Origin: Plantago elongata
Taxonomy: Eukaryota > Streptophyta > Magnoliopsida > Lamiales > Plantaginaceae
Reading direction: 5' to 3'
Length of the DNA stretch: 23,866 nucleotides
Assembly: GCA_036897095.1 (NCBI GenBank)
Contig: JAYMSP010002507.1
Coordinates: 1-23,866 of the forward strand
Shown here in pieces: positions 1 to 9,309 of the stretch; positions within the stretch are counted from its first letter, which is position 1; every line of letters begins with the position of its first letter. The notes under the pieces are model-generated. The model made no database searches. It was not told where the DNA came from and worked only from the letters and a program-made list of their open reading frames with translations. Both the position numbers and the translations under genes were made by a program.

Positions 1-111
1 ACTCTTGAAGAATTAAACATGGAGGAAGTTTTTGCACTTTCCACGCCAAGGAAGATTCCACTTAACGTTGTGGCTGAGCCGAGGCTTCCTGTTGAACTTT
101 ACTCATTTTAA
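1..111 (+). CDS. 3' end of an unrecognised gene (last 36 codons, partial)
   Basis: The window opens in an open frame (frame 1) that runs to a TAA at 109-111. It encodes 36 residues starting TLEELNMEEVFALSTPRK and ending PRLPVELYSF. The composition is protein-like, with an acidic amphipathic start and a Pro/Val-rich end, and AT-rich non-coding DNA follows directly. I read it as the C-terminus, probably the last exon, of a + strand gene that begins outside the window. I do not recognise the family and assign no function. Because only 111 bases are visible, a chance open frame cannot be excluded. Confidence 0.45.
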   Translation, partial: TLEELNMEEVFALSTPRKIPLNVVAEPRLPVELYSF

Positions 112-580
112 AATGTATATAAACTGTGTTCCATGACGCGTTTATGCAGCAACATTTTCTACTTATCAGGTAGTTAAAATATTTTCTGGAACCAGAACAA
201 TAATGATGTACTATCACTGTCGGTTCCTCATCCCTTGCTCCTTATTGAACCTGATTTTAAATGATATATAGAACAATGGTGATCAGGAGTCAATAGGACA
301 AATTGTTGGCTTCATCACCTGTTGCTTTCAGAGTCTAACAGAGAACTACTTAAGCACTTAGCTTTTGGGCAAACTGCAATATTATAATCCACGTCCAATT
401 CTCAGTACATACAAGCAGAACTACAGCCAAGAATGTGGCTGCAAAGAGACAATTCAAGTGCTTGATTTCATAAGTTTGATCATAACAACATTCAAAACTG
501 AAGAAAAAGAAAACTTTTCATGAAATTAAAATAATAAGTAAACAACAGTATTAGATTTTGGTAAAATGGCACAAACTACC
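112..580. other. Spacer: 3' flank of partial gene and promoter of protease copy 1
   Basis: No coding capacity is seen. From about 225 onward this stretch aligns by eye with about 2785-3125, upstream of protease copy 2, so it is part of the duplicated unit. The best conserved block is 435-505 (matching 2973-3041). A W-box-type element lies at 288-293. Confidence 0.6.
288..293 (-). promoter_or_regulatory. W-box (WRKY site) in protease copy 1 promoter
   Basis: AGTCAA on the + strand is TTGACT on the minus strand, matching the W-box TTGAC[C/T]. It sits about 395 bp upstream of the copy 1 start. The aligned place in copy 2 (about 2840-2850) reads AATCAG and lacks the core. Binding by WRKY factors is inference only; the motif is short and common. 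Confidence 0.35.
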
Positions 581-588
581 TATAAATA
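581..588 (+). promoter_or_regulatory. TATA box of protease copy 1
   Basis: TATAAATA lies 102 bp before the ATG at 683. The same element in the same context, after an ACCTATAAATAC-like string, occurs in copy 2. This supports a core promoter kept through the duplication and a 5' UTR of roughly 70 nt. Confidence 0.65.
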
Positions 589-682
589 CCATAGGTCTTA
601 TTAAATTGAATCACAACACCTCCTCTTACCTGATATCAGAATATTTAGAAATACATTTCCAATATTAGCTTGAATAGTAAGA

Positions 683-1798
683 ATGGCTTCAACATTCTCT
701 TGGAAACTTATTTTAGTTGCACTTGTTGTATTGGGAACTGTCACTTCCCAAGCAACCGCTCGTACAATGCCTCATTCCTCAATGGTTGAAAGACATGAGT
801 CCTGGATGGTGAAATATGGACACACGTACAAAGATGAAACTGAGAAGGCTATGAGGTTTCAAATATTCAAGGAAAATGTTGAGTACATTGAATCTGTCAA
901 TGCACAAGGCTCTCAGACTTATAAACTTGCCATAAATCAGTTTGCTGATCTGAGAAATGATGAGTTTCAAGCATCTCGTAATGGATATAAGATGTCTCCC
1001 AGCTCAAAGTCATCAAGAGTTTCTTCCTTTAGGTATGCAAATGTTACCGATGTTCCTTCCAGCCTTGACTGGAGGACAGAAGGAGCTGTTACTGGTGTTA
1101 AGGATCAAGGACAATGTGGTAAGTTAATTCTTTAAATTCCAATCTCATGATTCCATTTTCTTTAGAGACTGACTAAAAGTTTTCCTGAATGAAAATATGT
1201 ACACACAGGATGTTGTTGGGCATTTTCAGCTGTTGCAGCGACAGAAGGAATCAATCAGCTAACAACAAAGAATCTAGTTTCACTATCAGAACAGGAACTT
1301 GTAGATTGTGACACAGAAGAGGACCAGGGCTGCAATGGTGGTCTGATGGACAATGCATTTGAGTTCATCATCGGAAACAAGGGTCTAACTACTGAATCAA
1401 ATTATCCATACGAGGGAGTTGATGGCACTTGCAACACCAAAGAGGAATCTTCTCCTGTTGCAAGCATTACAGGATACGAGGATGTTCCAGCCAACAGTGA
1501 GTCTGCATTGCTCAACGCCTTGGCTAACCAGCCAATATCTGTGGCCATTGATGCCAGTGGTGCTGACTTCCAACACTACTCAAGTGGAGTTTTCAATGGA
1601 GAATGTGGAACCGAATTAGACCACGGTGTAACTGCGGTTGGATATGGAGAAACAAGTGATGGCACCAAGTATTGGTTGGTTAAGAACTCGTGGGGAACTA
1701 GTTGGGGAGAAAATGGATATATCAGAATGCAAAGGGATATCGATGCTGCTGAGGGTCTCTGTGGCATTGCCATGCAAGCTTCTTATCCAACTGTTTAA
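683..1798 (+). CDS. Papain-like cysteine protease, SAG39-like, tandem copy 1
   Basis: A two-exon gene: exon 1 683-1118, exon 2 1209-1798, with a GT-AG intron of 90 bp that splits the Gly codon just before the active site. The product is 341 aa, a normal length for C1A proteases. Residues 1 to about 27 are a hydrophobic signal peptide. The propeptide carries an ERFNIN-type helix starting at MVERHESW and an NQFADL motif. The mature enzyme starts near VPSSLDW (about residue 126). Catalytic residues by papain alignment are Gln142 (oxyanion hole), Cys148 in QGQCGCCWAF, His284 in [11 protein letters not shown] and Asn305 in KNSWG. There is no KDEL tail and no granulin domain. A secreted or vacuolar endopeptidase active in senescence or cell death is inferred from the SAG39 group. 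NVT in the propeptide is a possible N-glycosylation site. Confidence 0.95.
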
Positions 1799-2784
1799 AA
1801 CTTTGGCTGATGAAATCAACTATGGATTCATTATCTGTGTATAAAGAATTCATCATCAATTTATATGTGTACTTACGATCTGTACATGTTCATGTTCACA
1901 TGTAAATGAATTTAAATCATGTATGTATTCTACTAAAAACTAGATTGTATGATTCTCATGAGTCATGTCAGCATTTTATTTGTACTTAATCTTATATTTT
2001 ACATTGAAATTTGTAACACTCGTCAACAAGACAGACTAAAATGAAGCGAATTGAAGAAATAAAAAAGGTCACAATTTGAAAGATTTGCTGCACATAGACC
2101 TTATATTAGTAGACAAGTATAGACTGGAATCTTGTTAATTTTGAAAAGATACATTTCTAGACTGTAGTATTCCTGATATATTCCTATAAACTGCATGCAA
2201 TTCTTTTATAGTACTAAGGTACACTGCAGAAAGTATGAATGATCAGTACTCAATTTACTATGTACAGAAGACAGAGAAATTAGCAGGAAATTTCATGAAC
2301 TTTTAGCAAAACACAAAAAACTGATACAAAGTTGTGAACAATATTTGGCAGCTATTGTGCCTGCGTCCTAGTGTTCAAGAATGACGAAACAGGGGAAACA
2401 GAGCATCACAAACGTGGGCTTACTCATTATTTCTGGATTGTCTGGAGGAGAAAGCTAGTAAACTATTGGTTTACATCAATTTCAGAAGCATACTTTATTT
2501 GTGACATATGTAAGAGATTTAGAGTTGTCTTCTAAATGGTTCTTGATGATCAGGTCCATTTCTTCCTGACTAGTACCTCTAACTCTACATATATTTTTCT
2601 GGATCAGATAAATTGATACTTTTCTATTAGTTCATTTGAGCCTAATATTTTAAAGAAAGCGACTAATTGAGCTCGACTGCCTGGAAACATGTTTCGAACT
2701 AGGTTCTCTTCAACGCCCAGATTAGAGAAGCCTTGGTATTATCAGATTCTGGTAGATTTGTTCATCACCCATTAATATGGCAAT
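1799..2784. other. Spacer between the two protease copies
   Basis: It begins with the 3' UTR of copy 1, whose stretch around 1902-1921 (TGTAAATGAATTTAAATCAT) is nearly repeated at 4420-4439 downstream of copy 2. This shows that part of the 3' UTR was duplicated. The rest, about 1925-2784, is AT-rich and I see no gene, RNA or transposon end in it. Confidence 0.5.
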
Positions 2785-3125
2785 TAATAGGTTCCTTATT
2801 CCTTATTAAACCTTAATTTTTATGATAGAATATTGGTGATCAGAATCAGTAGGACAAATTTCTGGCTTCATCACCTGTTGCTTTCAAAGTCTAAACTAGC
2901 TTTTGGGGCAAGCTTCATTATTATAATTCTCTACCGATTCGCAGTACGTACAAGCATAACTCAGACAAAAATGTGGCCGCAAAGAGACAATTGAAGTGCT
3001 TGATTTCATAAGTTTCATAACAACATTCAAAACTGCAGAAAAGAAAAGTTACTTCACAGAAAAATAAAATATCAGTAGACAACAATATTAAAGTTAACTA
3101 CTTCACTAAATAGGTGTAAATCACC

Positions 3126-3133
3126 TATAAATA
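3126..3133 (+). promoter_or_regulatory. TATA box of protease copy 2
   Basis: TATAAATA lies 78 bp upstream of the ATG at 3204, equivalent to the element at 581-588 of copy 1. The leader is about 24 bp shorter than in copy 1 because of small deletions between TATA and ATG. Confidence 0.65.
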
Positions 3134-3203
3134 CTCATTAAATTGAATCACATCAGTACAGCACCTCCACTTACCTGAATTCACAAATCTTAAGCTAGTA
3201 AGA

Positions 3204-4333
3204 ATGGCTTCGACATGGTCTTGGAAACTCATTTTAGCTGCAGTTTTTGTATTGGGAACAGTGGTTTCTCAAGCAAATGCCCGTGCATTGCCTGATGCTT
3301 CAATGATTGAAAGACATGAGTCCTGGATGGTGCAATATGGACGTACATACAAAGATGAAGCTGAGAAGGCTACGAGGTTTCAAATATTCAAAGAAAATGT
3401 TGAGTACATTGAATCTGTCAATGCAAAAGGCTCCCGGTCTTATAAACTTGCTGTAAATCAGTTTACTGATCTAAATAATGAAGAGTTTCAGGCAACTCGT
3501 AACGGATACAAAATGTCCAGTCGCCCAAAGTCATCAAGAGTTTCATCCTTTAAGTATGCAAATGTTACAGACATTCCATCCAGCCTCGACTGGAGAACAG
3601 AAGGAGCTGTTACGGGTGTTAAAGATCAAGGACAATGCGGTATGCAGTACAATTAAAAAATTTTCCCTCTGATTTTTGAATTTTACTTCGGAGTTTGGAG
3701 TCTAACTAATTAAGTTTTCCTGGATGAAAATATATACATACAGGATGTTGTTGGGCTTTTTCAGCTGTTGCAGCGACCGAAGGGATCAATCAGCTAACGA
3801 CAAAGAATCTAATTTCACTATCAGAACAGGAACTTGTGGATTGCGACACAGATGAGGACCAAGGCTGCAACGGTGGTCTCATGGACAATGCATTCGAGTT
3901 CATCATCGGAAACAATGGTCTCAATACTGAATCAAATTATCCATACGAGGGAGTAGATGGCACTTGCAACACCAAAGAGGAATCTTCTTCTGTTGCTAAG
4001 ATTACAGGATACGAGGATGTTCCGGCCAACAGTGAGTCTGCATTGCTAAACGCTCTAGCTAACCAACCGATATCTGTAGCCATTGATGCCAGTGGTTCTG
4101 ACTTTCAACACTACTCAAGTGGAGTGTTTAACGGAGAATGTGGAACCGAACTAGATCACGGTGTCACTGCGGTTGGATATGGAGAAACGAGTGACGGGAC
4201 AAAGTATTGGTTGGTTAAGAACTCATGGGGGACTAGTTGGGGAGAGAATGGATATATCAGAATGCAACGGGACATTGATGCCGCTGAGGGTATTTGTGGT
4301 ATTGCCATGCAAGCTTCTTATCCCACTGCTTAA
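3204..4333 (+). CDS. Papain-like cysteine protease, SAG39-like, tandem copy 2
   Basis: Two exons, 3204-3639 and 3744-4333, with a 104-bp GT-AG intron at exactly the same codon as in copy 1; 341 aa. The layout is the same: signal peptide (about 1-27), an inhibitory prodomain with an ERFNIN-type helix and NQFTDL, and a mature peptidase from about IPSSLDW. Gln142, Cys148, His284 and Asn305 are all present, so both copies should be active. By my count exon 2 differs from copy 1 at about 9 of 196 residues, whereas exon 1 differs at about 28 of 145, mostly in the signal peptide and prodomain. The direct tandem arrangement, 2521 bp apart start to start, points to unequal crossing-over. A secreted or vacuolar location and a senescence role are family inference. 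Confidence 0.95.
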
Positions 4334-4809
4334 CCTCAGTGTTGTTAATATATGGATTCTATATGTATTACGAACTCCCGTGTTATGTGTACACTTGTGT
4401 ATTAAGAGCTTTTCCTTAAGTAAATGAATGTAAATCATGTTAGAATGATACTCAATTGGTCTTCACTTTTATCTTATTGCTTCTGTTCCATTAATCAGAT
4501 CTTTTACGCGTAAATACTAAATGCCAACAACTAGTCCTGATCAGATATTGCATTGCTTGTATGATGAGTCTAATGTACAGTAACACAAGGATGAGTGATC
4601 AGATGCAATCAATGTAGTACTAAAACAGAGGAAATTAGTAATCAAGGCCAGTTTTATTCATTAGCTTTGAAGCTAGCAAGTTCATGAAAACAACCATTCT
4701 TCACAAGAAACAAACTACTGAGACAAATTGAATCAACTGTAAAACAACATTTGCCTCCATGGATCATGAACTCTTGAAATCAATTGGAACGAAATCTTTC
4801 AGTTTCGTA
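4334..4809. other. Convergent spacer between protease copy 2 and the DUF538 gene
   Basis: This holds the 3' UTRs of two converging genes. The stretch 4420-4440 repeats the copy 1 3' UTR. I see no independent gene or repeat in it. Confidence 0.5.
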
Positions 4810-5220
4810 TCACTGTCCTGCAGCAAATGCCTCAGCAGGGAAAGTCTTAGTAATTCCAGCAAGACTCTTGAAGTGAATTTTGCCAGTTGGTGGATCATCA
4901 AGAGTGATCTCACTAACCGGTGGCCAAAGCATAAGTTCCTTAGCCTTAACTCCCTTAAGTTTCTTGATCCTCTTCTTCTCAACGTATCCGGTTACCTCAG
5001 TTCCATAGCTCACAAGCTTGCTAATCATCTTGAAACTATGTTCAACTTTCTTAGTCTGCTGAATCCACATGTACCCTGTGCTTCTGACAAATCCAACCTC
5101 GATCACACCAGCCAATGGCAGGAGTCCAGCTGGCAGCTCGAACTCTTCGAGAATGGAGAGAGCCAACTTTAGGCCCTCTTCATGTCCTTTCTTTACGATT
5201 GCTCCTACTCTTTCAGCCAT
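4810..5220 (-). CDS. DUF538 family protein
   Basis: An intronless frame of 136 aa starting MAERVGAIVKKGHEEG at 5220. It shows the DUF538 pattern: an N-terminal amphipathic helix, a FELPAGLLPLAGVIEVGFV segment (Leu-Pro-x-Gly-Leu-Leu-Pro), then GYMWIQQ, a Lys-rich IS-KLVSYGTEVTGYVE stretch and the ending DDPPTGKIHFKSLAGITKTFP. The length is close to that of other small DUF538 proteins that lack a signal peptide, so a cytosolic location is likely. The family's biochemical role is not settled; stress-linked expression and a lipid-binding, BPI-like fold have been proposed. I infer no specific function. A TATA-like TTTAAATA lies about 65 bp upstream on the minus strand (5284-5291). Confidence 0.9.
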   Translation of the reverse strand: MAERVGAIVKKGHEEGLKLALSILEEFELPAGLLPLAGVIEVGFVRSTGYMWIQQTKKVEHSFKMISKLVSYGTEVTGYVEKKRIKKLKGVKAKELMLWPPVSEITLDDPPTGKIHFKSLAGITKTFPAEAFAAGQ

Positions 5221-7285
5221 CGTTGATGATTGATTTGTTTGAGATGTTGGTTTTGTTGCTATGAAATTGTTTGATAGGAGATGTATTTAAAGTGGTTATG
5301 GCCATGCATGAAACAAAATATATGGGAGAAAACAATGCGATGTGCTTTGTATTCTCCACTCAAAATGCGCCTTTGTTACAAATCATTGAAGTGATCAGTG
5401 ATTGTTTCGTACAGGTTGTACACGTTTTTTGTCTTTATCATATGGTTTAACGTTAATGGTGATTTTTAGCTATGGAACACACGACACAAAGGTAAGTGGA
5501 ATAATCCGGCTTCGGCCCAATGCCTAGATAGAATATGCTTCTTGCAGACAGAGGCAGGAAATTAACTTGGGAGGATACATCATCATACTTTTAAATCGCT
5601 TATGTGATCGAAACGAAGTCGAATTATAGACTTAAAACTTTTCTTATAATTGTCACTCCTTTCATACAAAACCAACGCACTTAATTCTGAAGCATTTTTT
5701 TTAAGCAGTTAAAATTAGATAATATAGTAAGTTACTTATTATCAGGTTAAAGGATCATTACACTTCTGAAAATGTCGTTTCAATTTTACAATTTATTTAA
5801 TACTTTTTCTCTATTGTACAACAATATAATAAGTCTTCAACTATCATGTTAAAGTTTCATTCACTACTACACTTTGTTTAGCACTTCTTTACATACAATA
5901 CTCTTAGCAAACAATTGAAAAAAAAAACATAAACAAGTAGTCTAAACTATAAATCAAGTTCCAAACTGCAGCTATAAAGTAATTCTAGGGCATATATATG
6001 TCAAAATCAATTTTCTTCTTAATATAAAATAATAATCCTGTCATTATAAGAGTTCAACTTCAATTTCGTTCTTTTCAATAAAATTTATTAAATTGAACTG
6101 AATGGAATTGAACTTAATTAAGATATAAATTATAATAAGTGTTAAATGACATAATTAACTGGTTAGGTAGAGGATTAGAGGAAGTTAATTAAGTTAGTTA
6201 AGCGCGTGATGATAGTTGAAAAATAGCATGCACCAGCAGCTAGCAGGCTCAATATAAACTTCCAATAAGAAGCTGGAAGCTTCACTAAACGCGTCACTAT
6301 AATCACGTCGTACATGTGAGATCACCGTACTGATTAACGCTAATTGAATTTCTTTTTAATTGTATTTCAAGTCAATCCGTTAATTTGGGACATAATAATA
6401 TAGTGCATAATTTACGCAATGTACATTATGCAGCAATTCTAAGTGTTCAACAAACAGGTTTCATAGAAACAATTGGAAAGTTGGATTTTGGACGAAATTA
6501 ATTAGAAATGAAATGTGAATAATGTTAAAATGATATTTGAATATTTATATGCAAAAATATCCTATAGTTTGATTTCAATGAAGAGGTAACCCTTTCAGTT
6601 TAAAAGTTCCGATTTTCATTTTGGACTGTCTCAGTTTGAAAGTTCCACTTTCTTAAATAGAAAATGTACCCCTACTTTATACATTATATGTCATACTTTA
6701 CTCACTATTTCTCCTACTTTATCCAATCACACTCATAATTTATTACATTCTTTCTTCCTTTATCAATTTTTTCTTAAAATTTATGTTCGGTCCTGCAGGA
6801 CTTTCAAACCGAAACGAAGGGAGTATTAAACGTAAATATATCACATGCCAATTGTCTATTTTGTTTAATGATTTATAGAGCTTAATTATAATGTAGTCTA
6901 TTCACAATAATGAAATTTTGTTGTTTTGTTTTGATGGAATTAAAATTAATTCAAAATTTGAAATGCAGTGGGTTGGGTCCTCATAGAAATAATACATAGC
7001 TAGTTATATATATTAATTTGACGTCAATAATAATTTCATAAAGTTGTTATTTTGTTAACTACGTACAGATGCATTCTCGTTGATTTGTTTATATATTGTT
7101 ATATTGATGCTTATTATGTAGGTAGCTATATGTGAATGCTAGATATATAATAAAGTTGCTTGCTCACTAATTAACTAATTCCAGGTCATATCATACTCAT
7201 ACACGACACGAGACAAAATATACTATTAACTCGGTTCTACACTATTTAAATATTCTACTTACTTCATATTTCATCAGCCTTCATC
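5221..7285. other. Long divergent spacer between DUF538 and HIPP genes
   Basis: About 2 kb of AT-rich DNA between two genes transcribed away from each other, so it carries both promoters. Apart from the MITE-like element at 6587-6825 I find no gene, RNA or open frame worth calling. Confidence 0.5.
6587..6825. mobile_element. Degenerate Stowaway-like MITE (about 240 bp)
   Basis: The right end CGAAACGAAGGGAGTA resembles the reverse complement of the Stowaway terminus CTCCCTCCGTTTC and ends on TA. The left end, TAACCCTTTCAGTTTAAAAG, is a mutated version of the reversed right end TACTCCCTTCGTTTCGGTTT. The interior is AT-rich with phrases common in these elements (for example CTACTTTATCCAATCACA) and has no coding capacity. 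A 17-bp internal string at about 6629-6645 (CTCAGTTTGAAAGTTCC) is a further copy of the terminal motif. The mutated ends imply an old, immobile copy. Confidence 0.55.
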
Positions 7286-7293
7286 TATATAAA
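7286..7293 (+). promoter_or_regulatory. TATA box of the HIPP gene
   Basis: TATATAAA lies about 195 bp before the ATG at 7488. This gives a leader of about 165 nt, which fits the CT- and A-rich, ATG-poor sequence between them. Confidence 0.55.
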
Positions 7294-7487
7294 CAACGCG
7301 CCTGTTCTTCTCTAGCTCCATAACCAAAACCTAGCTTTTTCAGTTCTTCACAAATCACAAGGAAGAGCAAGCTTATTACTCATTCATTTGCAAACTTGAG
7401 AAAATATATTGCAGACGCGCGATTATATTTTTAACTAGCTATACGACAAGTGCGAGTTACACATTACTATAAAGTCGATCCATAGAT

Positions 7488-8991
7488 ATGTCGGTGAGCA
7501 TTCTCTTCTTCAATGTTGCCCCTATATACATTTCCAAGGTTAAGTTTCATTTAGCTGATGCACACGTATATGGAGCATTAGTTTGGTTACAAATTGTAAA
7601 TTTTTTTTCAGTTTCAATGCTGCATTTTTGTGTAGCTTAATTAATTCAGCTTCAGCTATTACATTAAGAAATCGCCATAAACACTCCGTATCTTGTTTTT
7701 TTAATAATCTAGCTAGCCAGGAGATGCAACTATTTCGCTTCTTTCCAATACCTGATAGGTAGATTGCTTTCTTAGCTTAATTTACGACAAGGATATGGGA
7801 GAAACTACAAGTATTAGTTGAAGTTATAAGTATATTAATTTGTGTATTGCTTATTAGTTAAGGATGTGTGGCATGCACGAATTAAGCTGTAATTTGGATG
7901 ATCGAAATAAGTTTGCAACTTGAAAGTGAATAGGTAAGCATTATTCCATTTGCCTATCGTGGAACTTTTGGTAGACATTATTACTCAACTTAAAACTTGG
8001 GTTTCGTACGTTCGAGGACATTTGTTCTGAGATCGATGACGGCGCAAAACCAAATAATTAGACCTACGCAACATCAGTTGATTTGCATGCAAGAAATTAT
8101 CCCCCATTATGACGTTTCATATCAATGTCAAACTTATATAGTTGTCAACAATATGTCATGATCTCCAATATAATGAGAAACAACATTTAAAATGCATAAA
8201 CTTAAACTTCACTGGCTCATTGTGACATTGAAATACATTTGGTCTTCAATATTTATTTATGAGGTCATAAGTTTTATCACCAATAATACGTAGGGACGAA
8301 TGTATAGTCAAGATAATAATGATTTAAAAGTGATTATATTATATTGTTATAATTATCTCTCAATTCACTGAATCTTACATGAAACTTCTGTTATTGATCA
8401 GATTGTGGAGTTGTTGGTGGACATAGACTGCCCTGGATGCCAAAGAAAAATAAAGAAAGCTCTATCCAAACTCGATGGTACTTCCATTCTTTAGTCTATG
8501 TTTAGCAAAATCGTATAGAGGATAGTATCTAATAAGGTAACTGGTAGCTTATAAATGCGATAATCTAACTAATTTGTGTATTGAATTGATTAGGAGTGGA
8601 CACCATTGATATCGATATGGACCTGCAGAAGGTCACAGTAACAGGATGGGTTGATCAGGAGAAGGTTCTGAAAGCAATCAGAAGGATGGGGAAGAGCGCA
8701 GAGCTGTACCCACTTCCATATGACCCCAAATATCACGACTTTAATCGTTACTACGGCCAGTATTATCCCACTCAAGCTAGCAACTATTACCCGGAACAGA
8801 GTCAAGAGTACTACACCAGTCCAGACAGTTATTTCACGATTGAACCGCCCTCGACTTACAACTATCATAAACAGGGGTACAATGGGGATGAATACAGCTA
8901 CTATCAGCAGCCACCCTCTGCTGTATACGAGAATGAACGGGCCAGCACCATGTTTAGTGAAGACAATGCCACTGGTTGCAGAATTATGTGA
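7488..8991 (+). CDS. Heavy-metal-associated isoprenylated plant protein (HIPP)
   Basis: Three coding exons: 7488-7493 (only ATG TCG), 8402-8477 and 8594-8991, with GT-AG introns of 908 and 116 bp in consistent phase; 159 aa. The protein starts MSIVELLVDIDCPGCQRKIKKALSKLDGVDTIDID, a typical HMA domain (about residues 3-65) with the metal-binding pair Cys12-x-x-Cys15. A Tyr-, Gln- and Ser-rich low-complexity tail follows (about 70-150). The last four residues, Cys-Arg-Ile-Met, form a CaaX farnesylation signal, so membrane attachment is expected. Together these features define HIPPs, which bind transition metals and act in metal homeostasis and stress responses. Without the microexon the frame from 8402 has no ATG, which decides the start. 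The metal ligand and partner proteins cannot be told from the sequence. Confidence 0.92.
7494..8401 (+). other. Long first intron of the HIPP gene
   Basis: A 908-bp GT-AG intron directly after codon 2 (donor TCG/GTGAGC, acceptor TGATCAG/ATTGTG). It is AT-rich with no open frame or transposon end seen. Its position next to the 5' UTR suggests a possible expression-enhancing first intron, which is inference. Confidence 0.8.
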
Positions 8992-9093
8992 TGACATAGA
9001 CATGTTTTGACAAGTTTAATGCTCAACTGTGCACAGTTTAAATATGTTGTCAAGTATGGTTGGTGCATTATGTATATATGTTGTGTAGTATTT

Positions 9094-9149
9094 ATTGTAA
9101 TGTATCATGTACTTGTACAAAATTGTAATGTATCATATACTTATACAAA
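9094..9149 (+). repeat. 28-bp tandem duplication, TGTA-rich, in HIPP 3' UTR
   Basis: Two adjacent 28-bp copies (9094-9121 and 9122-9149) differ at two positions; each starts ATTGTAATGTATCAT and ends ACAAA. They are rich in TGTA, the core of plant far-upstream polyadenylation elements, and begin about 100 nt after the stop codon. TGTATATA at 9071-9078 just before them matches the Pumilio motif UGUANAUA. A role in 3' end formation or mRNA control is inference. Confidence 0.6.
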
Positions 9150-9309
9150 AAAAAAAATTATGTTCTTTTTGCCCCCTCTTACATATCATGGCACAAATTA
9201 TCTTACTCCAATTGACTATGAAAAACTTCTTTTTTTAGATGTGAGCTTTAGGCCTTCTACCCAGAAAAATTAATTCACTGAGGTTGCTTTAAATGAGAGG
9301 AAAGACAAT

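Noticed and set aside
147..149. Extra Cys next to the catalytic Cys (residue 147, CGCCW) in both proteases as a novelty
   Set aside because: Residue numbers, not bases. The CGCCWAF variant is common in the SAG39-like subfamily, so it is not unusual.
4759..5172. 137-codon + strand frame opposite the DUF538 gene
   Set aside because: An antisense shadow; the minus-strand translation matches DUF538 motifs over its full length.
8590..9003. 137-codon minus-strand frame opposite HIPP exon 3
   Set aside because: An antisense shadow of the Tyr-rich HIPP tail; it has no domain of its own.
9007..9273. 88-codon + strand frame after the HIPP stop
   Set aside because: Lies in the HIPP 3' UTR and the 28-bp tandem repeat; the translation is low complexity.
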